Source: Promethearchaeota archaeon
GTDB lineage: Archaea > Asgardarchaeota > Lokiarchaeia > Sigyniarchaeales > SOKP01
Assembly (NCBI GenBank): GCA_019057865.1
Contig: JAHLWP010000024.1
Span: 1 to 61,242, forward strand
Direction of reading: 5' to 3'
Length of the DNA stretch: 61,242 nucleotides
The notes under the pieces were generated by a model, which ran no database searches, was not told the DNA's origin, and saw nothing but the letters and a program-made list of their open reading frames with translations. Position numbers and translations under genes: made by a program. Shown here one piece after another: positions 46,250-56,139 of the stretch. Numbering within the stretch: position 1 is the first letter of the stretch; the number at the start of each line of letters is the position of its first letter.

Positions 46250-46888
46250 GTGCCCTCACGTAGAGGAGATGGGACTCTCGTCTTCAAAATTTGCTTTTAC
46301 GGACCTTCACTCGGAGGAAAGACAACCGCATTGGAATGGGTCTATAACAAGGAAGGACTTGCCAGTGGTGACATGCAACAGATACAAGATCCTACTGGTA
46401 GGACACTCTTCTTTGATAGAGTTGTCGCCCGTGTTTCAAATGTAGTCTTTCAAGTATATACGGTTGCAGGTCAAAGAAGGCATAAATTTCAACGCCAGAC
46501 TGTTCTAAAAGGGACCGATGCTTGTATATTTACATGGGATTCCCTTATCGATCAATGTGCATGATTCGATTTCCGAACGCACGATTATTGGCAAGAGAAT
46601 GTCTGGTCTTTAAAGGAATTAATGAAATTCTATGGAGATAGACTAATTCCAACTGCCCCTGCTGAACCTCCAGCTGTCCCGCTTGTTGTATTGGCTAATA
46701 AACGTGATTTAGAGGATATTATTGAGGTATCTAAAATACGTCAAGTATTTGATACGGCTAAATTAAATCATACACTTATTTATGAAACAATTGCCATAAC
46801 AGGAGTAAATGTAAAAAGAGCTTTTGTATATGCAGCTCGACAAGCAGTACTTAATCACTACAAGAAGTTATCAGGTAAGTCAATGTAA
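46250..46888 (+). CDS. MglA-like small GTPase, interrupted by in-frame TGA
   Basis: The GTG start follows GGAGG. G1 is FYGPSLGGKTTALEWVYNK; GRTLFFDRVV and FQVYTVAGQRRHKFQRQTV are MglA-type switch regions; TDACIFTWDS leads to TGA at 46562-46564. The same frame continues FDFRTHDYWQENVWSLKELM, then VPLVVLANKRDLED (G4 NKRD) to TAA. Without the TGA the product is 211 residues, a complete GTPase. The segment around the TGA is ~10 residues longer than in MglA. As written the gene is split into 104 residues plus a piece lacking G1. Cys-Ala precedes the TGA, so selenocysteine is conceivable; a recent nonsense mutation is simpler. Confidence 0.8.
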
Positions 46889-46937
46889 GCTGCTTAAAGA
46901 TTACTAACTTATTTTTAAATTACTTGTTATTAGATTT

Positions 46938-47468
46938 TTATAAATAGATAATTTCAAAATTTACATTTTCTTTTGAGATTTTAAGAAATCCGTATGAATT
47001 TATATCAGTAAATTTCTTATCAGTGGGAGTTCCAGGGCTTATGTATAATTTTCCATCCCTCCACTTTTCATTATATGGATGGTGAACATGCCCAAAAATA
47101 ATAATATCGTATTTAGATAAGTCAAAATACTTATTTAACCGTTCAATAATCATGTCTGGTCCTCCCGTTCCATGAGTCATAAAAATTTTATGACTATATA
47201 AATCAAATTCAATTTTTTCAGGTAAAATCTTTATCAATTTATAATCATCCATATTCCCTCGAATTCCTATAACCTTATCTTTTCCAAAAGTCTCTAATAG
47301 ATCATTATAAACTTTATATTTAGTATAATCTCCTAAATGAAAAAGATAGTCAATATTTCTTTTTTTAAAATCATTGATTATATTTTTAGGAATTTCAGGA
47401 CCTCTTGATGGGATATGAGTATCCCCAATTAGTCCAATAAGTAGCTCATCTTTTTCTGTTTTAATCAT
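46938..47468 (-). CDS. YfcE/MJ0936-type metallophosphoesterase
   Basis: 176 residues. Metal motifs in order: IGLIGDTHIPSRG, LFHLGDYT, IRGNMDDY, FMTHGTGG and IIFGHVHHPYN. This is the small archaeal phosphodiesterase type acting on model phosphodiesters or 2',3'-cyclic nucleotides; the physiological substrate is unknown. Confidence 0.92.
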   Translation of the reverse strand: MIKTEKDELLIGLIGDTHIPSRGPEIPKNIINDFKKRNIDYLFHLGDYTKYKVYNDLLETFGKDKVIGIRGNMDDYKLIKILPEKIEFDLYSHKIFMTHGTGGPDMIIERLNKYFDLSKYDIIIFGHVHHPYNEKWRDGKLYISPGTPTDKKFTDINSYGFLKISKENVNFEIIYL

Positions 47469-47510
47469 AGTTAGAACTTAAAGGCTTTAATCTAATTTAC
47501 AGAATCTGAT

Positions 47511-48443
47511 CTATTCTTCTTCTTTATTTTTTTCAACTTCTTTTATTCTAATTTTTATCACTCTGAGAGCGAAATTAATTACGTCATCCATATTACTCCA
47601 TCTGCCTTCATCAAGCATTTCTTTAATCCAGTAATAGAGATCTTGTTCTATTGGAATAGTCATATAAATTGGTTTATATGTCTGTTCCTCTGTAGACTGT
47701 GCTTTATTTAATAACCAAGAAATCATATTTGAGACTAATTTAAAATTATCTGCTGCATTGATACCATAGGATTGCTGTAAACTTGAAAATAAAGATAAAT
47801 TACCTAAAGCTAGAACTTTTCCTAATCCAAAATGCGTGATACCAATCACAGGAACTTTATGGACTGGTTCCTCAACCCAATCATTATCATCAAAATATTT
47901 ATGCCGTGACGATTCCTCAGAAGAAAATGCTATTGCTTTAACATCAATTTTCTCGTTCTCAATAGATTTATCTATATTTAAAGTACAACCGCTTGAATGA
48001 ATTATTTCTGTTATTTCTTTTGTAATAAAATGTTTTTTAAAATCTTTAATAATTGGATGTGAACTTTTTTTTGAAAAATTTTTATCATCAAATAACCTAT
48101 CAGAGTTAAAGGTTATGCCAAAATGCTTAGAAAGTTCTGATAAGTTATTCTTATTATCATAATCGCCACCTTTATCGTTTAATAATAAAAGACTTCCACC
48201 ATCGTTAACATATTTAACTAATACTTCAATCTCATCAGGATTAAGATTAGAATCTGTAGTAGGAACACCAATAATGAAGATATTATATTTATTCAATTTT
48301 TCATAGCTAATTCCGGCTTCAATTTTTCCAAGTTTAAAGTCAGAATTAAATAAGTATTGGATAAAATCAGTAAATGTTTCATTTTCAATAACTAATTTAT
48401 TATTATGGGAATAATCAAATCCAATCGCTTTTTCATTCAACAT
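47511..48443 (-). CDS. IFT52/GldG-like domain protein with a C-terminal RHH-like segment
   Basis: 310 residues. The first ~230 form a Rossmann-like domain: KAIGFDYSHNNKLVI, KYNIFIIGVPTTDSNLNPDE, LVKYVNDGGSLLLLNDKGGD and GITHFGLGKVLALGNLSLFS, the pattern of the glutamine-amidotransferase-like fold in GldG and IFT52. The end (PIYMTIPIEQDLYYWIKEML, MDDVINFALRVIKIRIKEVE) looks like a ribbon-helix-helix unit. This pairing is unusual. The role is unknown; the next gene downstream is the phosphoesterase. Confidence 0.7.
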   Translation of the reverse strand: MLNEKAIGFDYSHNNKLVIENETFTDFIQYLFNSDFKLGKIEAGISYEKLNKYNIFIIGVPTTDSNLNPDEIEVLVKYVNDGGSLLLLNDKGGDYDNKNNLSELSKHFGITFNSDRLFDDKNFSKKSSHPIIKDFKKHFITKEITEIIHSSGCTLNIDKSIENEKIDVKAIAFSSEESSRHKYFDDNDWVEEPVHKVPVIGITHFGLGKVLALGNLSLFSSLQQSYGINAADNFKLVSNMISWLLNKAQSTEEQTYKPIYMTIPIEQDLYYWIKEMLDEGRWSNMDDVINFALRVIKIRIKEVEKNKEEE

Positions 48444-48520
48444 ATTATATATTTCTCCGTAAATTCTTATTTAATTTTGTATTAATTTGATATTATCATA
48501 AACAAAAAAATATATAAATT

Positions 48521-48874
48521 ATGCTAAAAAAAAATTATCGAGATGTTCAAGCTAAACCTGCAACCTTAATGGATGGCACCCCAGTAGAAAATGTCTTTGT
48601 AAGATGGCTAATAGATGAGCAAACAGGAGCTAAGAATTTTGCTATGAGGCATTTTGAAATCAAACCCGGCACAAAAGTTTCTTTGCATAATCATCTAGAA
48701 GAGCACGAAATTTATATTTTATCTGGGACCGGGAAATTTTATAATGTTAAAGGGCAAGAAGAAATAGCAAGTACGGGAGATTTTTTATATATTCCCCCTA
48801 ATGAAAAGCATGGGATAGACAATATAGGAGAAGATAATCTAATTTTTCTCTGTCTTATTCCAAATCTTAAATAA
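48521..48874 (+). CDS. Single-domain cupin
   Basis: 117 residues. Cupin motif 1 is SLHNHLEEHEIYILSGTGKF (two His and Glu as metal ligands) and motif 2 GDFLYIPPNEKHGIDN (His). Could be a small metal enzyme or sensor; the substrate is unknown. It stands alone, with the start 10 bases after a TATATAAATT run. Confidence 0.88.
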   Translation: MLKKNYRDVQAKPATLMDGTPVENVFVRWLIDEQTGAKNFAMRHFEIKPGTKVSLHNHLEEHEIYILSGTGKFYNVKGQEEIASTGDFLYIPPNEKHGIDNIGEDNLIFLCLIPNLK

Positions 48875-48888
48875 TAAGTTCAAGAATC

Positions 48889-51327
48889 TTAAGTTTCTTG
48901 TTCACATTTCCCAATTGCTACTACGAAATCATTTTCATAAAGTTTGATAACTCTAACACCCTTAGCTTTTCTGTGAGTAATTCGAATTGAATCAACAGGT
49001 ACCCTTATCATTTGTCCTTGTTCTGTTCCAATTAATAAATCCATATGTTTAGCAAATTTGATAGCAATAACTTCATCATTTTTTGCTTTATTCAAAGTGA
49101 TGTTCTTGACCCCCTTAGCTCCTCTACCAGTCTTACGATATTCTTTAACATATGTTCTTTGACCATAAGCATTTTGAGTGAGTGTTAATATTATCTTATC
49201 GTCAGTAACAAGAAGGCAATCAATAACCTCATCATTTTCTCTTAATTCTGCTCCTTTTACACCCATTGAAGTACGCCCTAATTCTCTTAATTCTGACTCA
49301 TCAAATCTAACCGCATAACCTAATTTAGTGGCTATAAAAATATCCTGGAGTTCATTGGAAAGTCTTTTAACACTTATTAATGCATCATCTGGCCTAATCC
49401 TTTGAGCTCTTACTCCAGTGCTCTTAAATTTTGAGAATAGTTTTAAGGGGGTTTTTTTAATAATACCTTTCTTTGTAGTCATAATAAGCATTTCATTAGT
49501 ATTGAAGTTATTAATTGGTATCATAGCTGATATATTTTCTCCTGTTTGTAAAGCTATAAAATTAATAATTGGTTTTCCTCGAGCAGTTCGTTTTTGTAGT
49601 GGAATACTAAAACATCTAATCGAATACACCCTCCCTTTCGAAGTAAATATTAAAATTGTATCATGAGTTGTACAAACAAATAAATCTGTAATAAAATCTT
49701 CTTCACGTACTGTCATACCTTTTTTTCCTCTACCACCACGTCTTTGAGCTTGATATTCCTGTAAAGAGATTCTTTTGATATATTGATTTTTAGTAAAAAT
49801 TACAATAGTAGTTTCTTTTTTGATTAAATCTATTTTTTCAATTTCTTTTATTTCATGATACTCCACCATTTTAATTTCAGTCCTTCTTTCATCTCCGTAC
49901 TTTTTGTTTAATTCGGTTAAATCGTTTTTAATTATATCTAAACGAACCTGTTTTTCTTTCAGAGTTTTATTATAATCTTCAATACTAGTATGTAACGATT
50001 TTTGTTCATCTACTAACTTTTGTTGCTCTAAATTGGTTAATCGAGATAGAGGCATACTTAAAATAGATTGAACTTGAATATCACTTAATTTATAAGTTAC
50101 TTTTAACTTATTTTTAGCTTCTTTAGTGTCTTTCGAACTTTTGATTATATTCACTACATTATCAATATCATTTAACGCAATTAAAAGACCTTCAACTCTA
50201 TGAAGTCGATCTTTTGCCTTTTTTAGGAGATATTCGGTTCTTTTTTGAATGATAACTAATCGATGTTCAATATATTCATTAATAATTTCTTTTAGATTGA
50301 GAATTTTTGGTTGCTTACCATCATTAACCAGAACTAGATTAGTTATATTAAATGTCGTTAGAAGTCTAGTCCTCTTAAAGAGAATATTTTTTATTATAAC
50401 AGGTTGAGCTTTTTTAGATAAATCTAATACAATGCGCATTCCTTTTCTATCTGATTCATCACGCAAATCTCTAATATCCTTAATTACTCTATCTTTTATT
50501 AAATTAGCGATAGATTCAATTAAAGTTGTTTTATTAACTAAATAGGGAATTTCAGTAATGATTAAACTATTTTTATTTCCTTTTGTTTCAGTTTCAATCT
50601 TACCACTAATATTAATAGTTCCATTCCCCGTATGATATGCATTGTAGATTCCATTTGTGTCAGTAATAATTCCTCCTGTTGGAAAATCAGGACCTTTTAT
50701 GATTTCCATTAATTCTTCTATGGAAATTTCAGAATCTTCTATAGTTGCGACAATCGCATTACAAACTTCTGTTAAATTATGTGGGGCCATGGATGTTGCC
50801 ATTCCCACAGCAATCCCTTTAGTACCATTTAATAAAATATTTGGTAGTTTTGCTGGTAAATACAGTGGTTCAGAGGTACTATTATCAAAATTCGGTTGAA
50901 ACTCTACAGTCTCTTTATCAATATCTTCAACTAACTCATTTGAAATTTGAGATAATCTTGCTTCAGTATATCTATAGGCTGCTGGAGGATCTCCATCTAT
51001 AGATCCGAAATTTCCCTGTGGATGGATTAAAGGATATCTTAATGAGAAATCTTGTCCCATTCTAACAAGTGCATTATAAACAGACATATCACCGTGAGGA
51101 TGATAGTTACCGAGAGTTTCACCTACAATTTTGGCACATTTAACATGAGAACTTGTATAATACCAATTATTTGCTGCCATAGCATATATGATCCTTCGAT
51201 GTACAGGTTTCAAACCATCCCTAACATCCGGGATTGCACGCCCAACGACCACAGACATAGCATAGTCGATGTAGCTGCTTTGCATTTCATCTTTTAATAA
51301 AATCTCTTCTATTTGTTCTGAAGTCAA
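48889..51327 (-). CDS. gyrA: DNA gyrase subunit A
   Basis: 812 residues. The catalytic Tyr is in AAYRYTEARL (Tyr120). The C-terminal pinwheel begins with the GyrA box QRRGGRG (~525), which marks a true gyrase rather than topo IV, and shows repeated blades (ARGKPIINFIAL, GVRAQRIRPDD, GRGAKGVKNITL). It works with GyrB to supercoil DNA. Gyrase in archaea is of bacterial origin. The start lies 48 bases after the gyrB stop. Confidence 0.96.
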   Translation of the reverse strand: MTSEQIEEILLKDEMQSSYIDYAMSVVVGRAIPDVRDGLKPVHRRIIYAMAANNWYYTSSHVKCAKIVGETLGNYHPHGDMSVYNALVRMGQDFSLRYPLIHPQGNFGSIDGDPPAAYRYTEARLSQISNELVEDIDKETVEFQPNFDNSTSEPLYLPAKLPNILLNGTKGIAVGMATSMAPHNLTEVCNAIVATIEDSEISIEELMEIIKGPDFPTGGIITDTNGIYNAYHTGNGTINISGKIETETKGNKNSLIITEIPYLVNKTTLIESIANLIKDRVIKDIRDLRDESDRKGMRIVLDLSKKAQPVIIKNILFKRTRLLTTFNITNLVLVNDGKQPKILNLKEIINEYIEHRLVIIQKRTEYLLKKAKDRLHRVEGLLIALNDIDNVVNIIKSSKDTKEAKNKLKVTYKLSDIQVQSILSMPLSRLTNLEQQKLVDEQKSLHTSIEDYNKTLKEKQVRLDIIKNDLTELNKKYGDERRTEIKMVEYHEIKEIEKIDLIKKETTIVIFTKNQYIKRISLQEYQAQRRGGRGKKGMTVREEDFITDLFVCTTHDTILIFTSKGRVYSIRCFSIPLQKRTARGKPIINFIALQTGENISAMIPINNFNTNEMLIMTTKKGIIKKTPLKLFSKFKSTGVRAQRIRPDDALISVKRLSNELQDIFIATKLGYAVRFDESELRELGRTSMGVKGAELRENDEVIDCLLVTDDKIILTLTQNAYGQRTYVKEYRKTGRGAKGVKNITLNKAKNDEVIAIKFAKHMDLLIGTEQGQMIRVPVDSIRITHRKAKGVRVIKLYENDFVVAIGKCEQET

Positions 51328-51375
51328 TTATGACACCATTTCTATTTCAAATTATTATAATTTAGTAGGTAAGAA

Positions 51376-53400
51376 TTAAATATCTAATGTTTTAACTTTA
51401 TCAAAATTGCTAATAATAAATTTTTTTCGACCCTTTACCTCTTTGCCCATCAATTTTGTAAAGATTAAATCATTTTCGAGATAGTTTTCATATGTTACTT
51501 TTTTCAATCTTCTTGAGTCTCTTTTCATTGTAGTGTCATATAGTTCATCAGAGTTCATTTCACCTAGACCCTTGAAGCGTTGAATTTTGATTGATTCAAC
51601 ATTCTTAAGTTTATATTTTGTTTTGATGATTTTGAGAAGAACTTCTTTTTCATTATCTGAATATACGTATTCTTTTGTTTTTTTATAAGAAACTTTATAT
51701 AATGGTGCAACAGCTATAAATAAATACCCATTATCTATTATTGGTCGCATATATCTAAAGAAGAATGTAAGTAAAAGAGTTTCAATATGTTTTCCATCAA
51801 TATCACTATCACACATAATTATTACCTTATGATATCGTAGTTTACTTAAATTGAAGTTTTCTTCAATTTCTTCTCCATTCTCTTCTAATTCTCCATTGGT
51901 TCCGTTTGTTTGACTGGAATCTTGAAATCCAACTCCCAAAGCTTTTATAATAGCTTGAATTTCGTTGTTTTGTAATACTTTATCTATTCTAGCTTTTTCG
52001 ACATTGAGAATTTTACCTCTAATTGGAAGAATTGCTTGATAAGTCCTATCTCTTCCTTGTTTTGCTGGACCACCTGCTGAATCTCCTTCTACTATGAAAA
52101 TCTCTACTTTTTCTGGATCATTTGATGAGCAATCAGCAAGTTTTCCAGGCATTCTTGCACTGTCTAATGCTGATTTTCTTCGTATTAATGTTCTCGCTTT
52201 TTGAGCAGCTTCTCTTGCTATCTTTGCATTAATAGTTTTTAAAACAATCCTTTTAGCAGTTTGCGGGTGTTCTTCGAAATACTGAGTTAATTTTTCAGTA
52301 ACAATTTGGCTAACAATTTGTCTGATTTCGGGATTACCTAACTTTATTTTTGTCTGACTTTCAAATTGAGGATCGGGAAGTTTAACAGAGATTACTGCAG
52401 ATAGACCTTCTCTTGTATCACTTCCACTTAATACATGTCCTTTATACTTCTTTTCCATAAAGTTTTCTACATATGAGTTAAATGCCCTTGTTAAAGCGGA
52501 TTTAAAACCAGTTAAATGAACTCCACCTTCAATTGTATTTATAGTATTTGCATAAGAGAGAATAGTTGTTTGATATCCTTGATTATATTGTATCGCAATA
52601 TCGCAAAGTACCACTGATCCATCTTTATCTTTATAAGAGTCGCTTATGTAAATAATATCATTATGTAGTGGTTGTTTATCCTTGTTTAAATAGGAGATAA
52701 ATTCTTTAAGACCACCCTCATAATGAAATTCTTCTTTAACGTCGGTTATTTTATCATTAAGTTCAAACCTAGTATGAGGTGTAAGAAAAGCTAACTCTCT
52801 TATCCTATTAGAAATCGTAGAAGGATTGAAAATACGTTCTATATTATCGAATTCAAAAATTTCCCTATCTGGATAAAAGGTTATTTTAGTATAAGATTCC
52901 TCAGTAGTTACCTTAGTTATATCTGGTTCTGATACTTTTTTACCTTTAGAAAACTTTTGTTTATAGCAAAGCCCATCGCGGCAAATCTCTACATCCATCC
53001 ATTCTGCTAAAGCATTGACAACCGATAAACCAACGCCGTGTAATCCACCAGAAATTTTATAACTTTTATTGTCAAATTTTCCACCAGAATGTAAATATTC
53101 CATAATAACTTCGAGGGCCGGTTTATTGTATTCAGGATGATTATCGATAGGAATACCTCTACCATTATCAAATATTTGGACAGAATTGTTTTTATTTAGG
53201 GTTATTTTTATCTCATCCGCGAACTCGCCCATTGCTTCGTCGACACAGTTATCCAAAACTTCAAAAATAAGATGATGGAGGCCCTTCTTTCCTGTGGAGC
53301 CAATATAGAGCGCTGGTCTCTTCCTAACACCTTCCAAACCCTTTAAAACCTTTATGTCCTCAGCCTGATAAGAGTTTTGGTCAGAGGATTTATCATTCAT
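51376..53400 (-). CDS. gyrB: DNA gyrase subunit B
   Basis: 674 residues. GHKL ATPase motifs are EVLDNCVDEAMGEF, IFDNGRGIPIDNHPEY and SGGLHGVGLSVVNALAE; TOPRIM motifs are IVEGDSAGGPAKQGRDR and IMCDSDIDGKHIETLL. The end RFKGLGEMNSDELYDTTM is conserved. It lacks the large insertion of enterobacterial GyrB. An acidic Asn/Glu-rich insert (~505-525) lies inside the TOPRIM half. It is followed by gyrA. Confidence 0.96.
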   Translation of the reverse strand: MNDKSSDQNSYQAEDIKVLKGLEGVRKRPALYIGSTGKKGLHHLIFEVLDNCVDEAMGEFADEIKITLNKNNSVQIFDNGRGIPIDNHPEYNKPALEVIMEYLHSGGKFDNKSYKISGGLHGVGLSVVNALAEWMDVEICRDGLCYKQKFSKGKKVSEPDITKVTTEESYTKITFYPDREIFEFDNIERIFNPSTISNRIRELAFLTPHTRFELNDKITDVKEEFHYEGGLKEFISYLNKDKQPLHNDIIYISDSYKDKDGSVVLCDIAIQYNQGYQTTILSYANTINTIEGGVHLTGFKSALTRAFNSYVENFMEKKYKGHVLSGSDTREGLSAVISVKLPDPQFESQTKIKLGNPEIRQIVSQIVTEKLTQYFEEHPQTAKRIVLKTINAKIAREAAQKARTLIRRKSALDSARMPGKLADCSSNDPEKVEIFIVEGDSAGGPAKQGRDRTYQAILPIRGKILNVEKARIDKVLQNNEIQAIIKALGVGFQDSSQTNGTNGELEENGEEIEENFNLSKLRYHKVIIMCDSDIDGKHIETLLLTFFFRYMRPIIDNGYLFIAVAPLYKVSYKKTKEYVYSDNEKEVLLKIIKTKYKLKNVESIKIQRFKGLGEMNSDELYDTTMKRDSRRLKKVTYENYLENDLIFTKLMGKEVKGRKKFIISNFDKVKTLDI

Positions 53401-53497
53401 AAGAAAATGACCTGTAGAATTTTAATTTGTAATTATAAAAATATTCAAAATACCATTATATTTTGCTGATTTACATATAATAAATAGTAATACTCAA

Positions 53498-53511
53498 ATT
53501 TAAATATAAGC
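53498..53511 (-). promoter_or_regulatory. TATA box upstream of gyrBA
   Basis: On the minus strand CTTATATTTAAATT lies ~100 bases before the gyrB ATG. The 276-base gap from folP to gyrB suggests gyrBA has its own promoter; nothing else is recognisable in the gap. Confidence 0.4.
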
Positions 53512-53676
53512 TCAAATCTTTTTAGCTCAAAAATAACAATATGTCTTAATTATTAACCAGAATTTATATATATCAAAAATTGTAAGAGATTTTCTCAAAT
53601 CTATCCTAATTTTAAAATAATTCTTTATTTTGGCCCAAATCTTAAGAGATCACAAAAATTAAAAAATGACTATTAT

Positions 53677-54540
53677 TTACTGATATCTTCTAATTTCTTC
53701 AGCCATTTTTACAATATCTAATAATTGGTTATTCACATCATGAGTTCGAATAATATGAGTACCATTATAAACTGCTATCGCAGTAGAAGAAAGTGTTCCA
53801 TTTAGTCGATTTTCAGGGTCAGGAATATTCAGTGTTGTTCCTATAAAAGATTTTCTTGATACAGCAATCAATATGGGTTTATTAAGTTGCCTTAGTTTAT
53901 TCAAATTCCCTATGATTTTTAAATCATATATATGTACTTTCTTTTCAATCCATTTTCCAATTCCAGGATCTAATACAATATTATTCTCAGCATATCCATT
54001 GGTTTCAAGTTTTTTTATAGTTTTTTCAAATTCTTTAATTATTTCTTCAATTGTACATAAATCTCCAGGAATTTTTTTAGACGCCATCAAAATTACAGGA
54101 AGATTATTTTCAATAATAAATTCTTGTAAGGAAGGATCTGTTTTTAAACAGCTTACATCGTTGATTATTATTTTTCTTTTTGATTTAAGAGAGATATCAT
54201 AAGCAATTTGAGCAACATTACTGTACTGTGTATCAACTGATATTATTATATCTTCAGGAATTATTTTACAAACTAATTCCATAGCGGGGGTTAACCGACT
54301 AATCTCTTCTTCGATAGTTATTTTATCTGACCAAGGAGCAGTAGATCGAGCTCCTAAATCAAGCATTTTTGCTCCATTTTTTATCATATCTAAGGTGGCA
54401 TTCTCTATTTCCCTATCGTCAGAATAAACTGATCCTTGGTAAAAGGATTCGGGGCTTAAATTTAAAACTCCCATAATCACTGTAGGAAAATCATCTCCAA
54501 TTTCTAAGAAATCATAAATTTTTGAATAGATTTTTTTCAT
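53677..54540 (-). CDS. folP: Dihydropteroate synthase family protein
   Basis: 287 residues. VIMGVLNLSPESFYQG, KMLDLGARSTAPWSD, IIINDVSCLKTDPSL, NIVLDPGIGKWIEKK and LIAVSRKSFIGTTLN are the DHPS motifs, ending with IRTHDVNNQL. It joins pterin pyrophosphate to p-aminobenzoate or an analogue. In archaea this could feed tetrahydromethanopterin or folate; Fae-Hps at 9719 needs such a C1 carrier. Confidence 0.9.
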   Translation of the reverse strand: MKKIYSKIYDFLEIGDDFPTVIMGVLNLSPESFYQGSVYSDDREIENATLDMIKNGAKMLDLGARSTAPWSDKITIEEEISRLTPAMELVCKIIPEDIIISVDTQYSNVAQIAYDISLKSKRKIIINDVSCLKTDPSLQEFIIENNLPVILMASKKIPGDLCTIEEIIKEFEKTIKKLETNGYAENNIVLDPGIGKWIEKKVHIYDLKIIGNLNKLRQLNKPILIAVSRKSFIGTTLNIPDPENRLNGTLSSTAIAVYNGTHIIRTHDVNNQLLDIVKMAEEIRRYQ

Positions 54541-54596
54541 GCTATATCAAGAAAAGAAAAAAAGTATATCAAATAAGTTTAATTTTTTTACCTACA

Positions 54597-55382
54597 ATGG
54601 AATTGTTTTCAATAAAGCTACCACTAATTAAAGAGAATGCTCCCCTATTAGACATTATAATAAAAAATATTAAGAAATCAGGGAAATCGTTAAAAGAAGG
54701 AGATATAATTGTAATTGCTGAGAAAGTAATCGCAACATCTCAAGGACGAGTAGTCAAATTATCTGAAGTAAAAGAGATATCAGAAAAAGCAAAAGAATTT
54801 GCTATTAAATATGATATGGATGAAAGATACGTGGAATTAATTCTTCGAGAAGCCTCAATGATACTAGGAGGAATGAGGCATGTTATATTAGCAAAAGTTA
54901 ATGATTTTCTAATAGCTAATGCCGGAATTGACCAATCTAATGCTGGTCCTGATAATGTTGTTTTATTACCAAAAAATCTTAATGAAGTGGTCTGGGATTA
55001 TTGGAAAGAACTGAAGAAAGTATTTAACATAAATAAATTAGGAGTTATTATATCTGACTCGAGAGTACAACCTCTTAGGAAGGGTACGATTGGAATAGCG
55101 ATAGCTACCGCTGGATTTGAACCAATTGAAGATCTACGTGGTCATCCAGATCTTTTTGGTAGACCTTTAGAGATTACTATGAGAGCCATTGCTGATGATC
55201 TTACAAGTGCGGCTCAATTTCTTTTAAGCGAAGCTGATAAACAAACTCCCGTTGTTATTATTAGAGGCAGTAATGTTGAATTTACTGAAAATCCGAAAAC
55301 AACTCCAGAAATGGCTCCAGAAGAATGTCTTTATATGAATATATTCTCCAAATACCTTCTTAAAAAACAAGAAGAAAATTAG
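54597..55382 (+). CDS. cofE: Coenzyme F420-0:L-glutamate ligase
   Basis: 261 residues. IVIAEKVIATSQGRVVKLSE, HVILAKVNDFLIANAGIDQS, PLRKGTIGIAIATAGFEPIE and GRPLEITMRAIADDLTSAAQ are CofE hallmarks. It adds glutamates to F420-0 with GTP. ATG 54597 is preferred over the upstream TTG at 54522, which would overlap folP and add 25 basic residues not in the family. It is divergent from folP. Confidence 0.93.
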   Translation: MELFSIKLPLIKENAPLLDIIIKNIKKSGKSLKEGDIIVIAEKVIATSQGRVVKLSEVKEISEKAKEFAIKYDMDERYVELILREASMILGGMRHVILAKVNDFLIANAGIDQSNAGPDNVVLLPKNLNEVVWDYWKELKKVFNINKLGVIISDSRVQPLRKGTIGIAIATAGFEPIEDLRGHPDLFGRPLEITMRAIADDLTSAAQFLLSEADKQTPVVIIRGSNVEFTENPKTTPEMAPEECLYMNIFSKYLLKKQEEN

Positions 55383-55423
55383 ATTTAGGAATTTTTTATA
55401 AAAGCATTTAATTGTGAAATGGA

Positions 55424-56017
55424 ATGGAAAATATCTTCCGATTAAAAAGAGTCCAAGTTGAACCAGCTGCTAAAGTGCTTGCTAGAGCTTTTGAAAATGA
55501 TCCTTTACACATAGCTTACTTTCCAGATCCTAATAAAAGATTAAAGCAAAATTATCATTTAATGATATTTTGCATTCGATTTTGTATGAGATTTGGTGAA
55601 GTCTACACTACATCACCTAACTTAGAAGGAATTGTCCTGTGGATACTAGTGGATCCGAAAGTAAACCAGCAAGAAAATCCTGGGAGCTTATTTGCAAATT
55701 GGATTAATTTTAGATTAGTGGTTGCTTTAGGTAAAGCAATGGAAAAAGTAGAATTTATTTATGAGTATACGCGTTCAATACATTACAAGCTCATTCCTTC
55801 ATTACATTGGGCCGGTTTTATTATTGGAGTAGATCCAGAATTTCAAGGAAAAGGATATGCCAGCAGTTTGATTAGACCTATGCTTGCTCGGATAGATAAA
55901 GATCATTTAGGGTGTTATCTTGATACTAACAAAGAAAAGAATGTAGGATTGTATCAACACTTTGGTTTCAAAGTCTTGAAAAGATATCAAATCCCTGGAA
56001 CTAATGTTATAAATTAG
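55424..56017 (+). CDS. GNAT-family N-acetyltransferase
   Basis: 197 residues. The acetyl-CoA loop is FIIGVDPEFQGKGYASSLI and the end CYLDTNKEKNVGLYQHFGFK is the usual C-terminal GNAT pattern. It resembles the PA4866/polyamine-like group with an N-terminal AFENDPLHIAYFPD. The substrate is unknown. Confidence 0.88.
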   Translation: MENIFRLKRVQVEPAAKVLARAFENDPLHIAYFPDPNKRLKQNYHLMIFCIRFCMRFGEVYTTSPNLEGIVLWILVDPKVNQQENPGSLFANWINFRLVVALGKAMEKVEFIYEYTRSIHYKLIPSLHWAGFIIGVDPEFQGKGYASSLIRPMLARIDKDHLGCYLDTNKEKNVGLYQHFGFKVLKRYQIPGTNVIN

Positions 56018-56139
56018 TCAATGTTAAGAGAAAATCCACTATAATTTTAGACCATATTATTTAATAATTCAGTCAAATTTTTTAGAAATCGTTAACTAAC
56101 TAAGACATACTAATTGTAAACTATTCTTTTAATTTAAAA

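Noticed and set aside
54522..54596. Longer cofE start overlapping folP
   Set aside because: The extra 25 residues are Lys/Phe-rich, absent from the family, and an ATG at 54597 sits at the conserved N-terminus.
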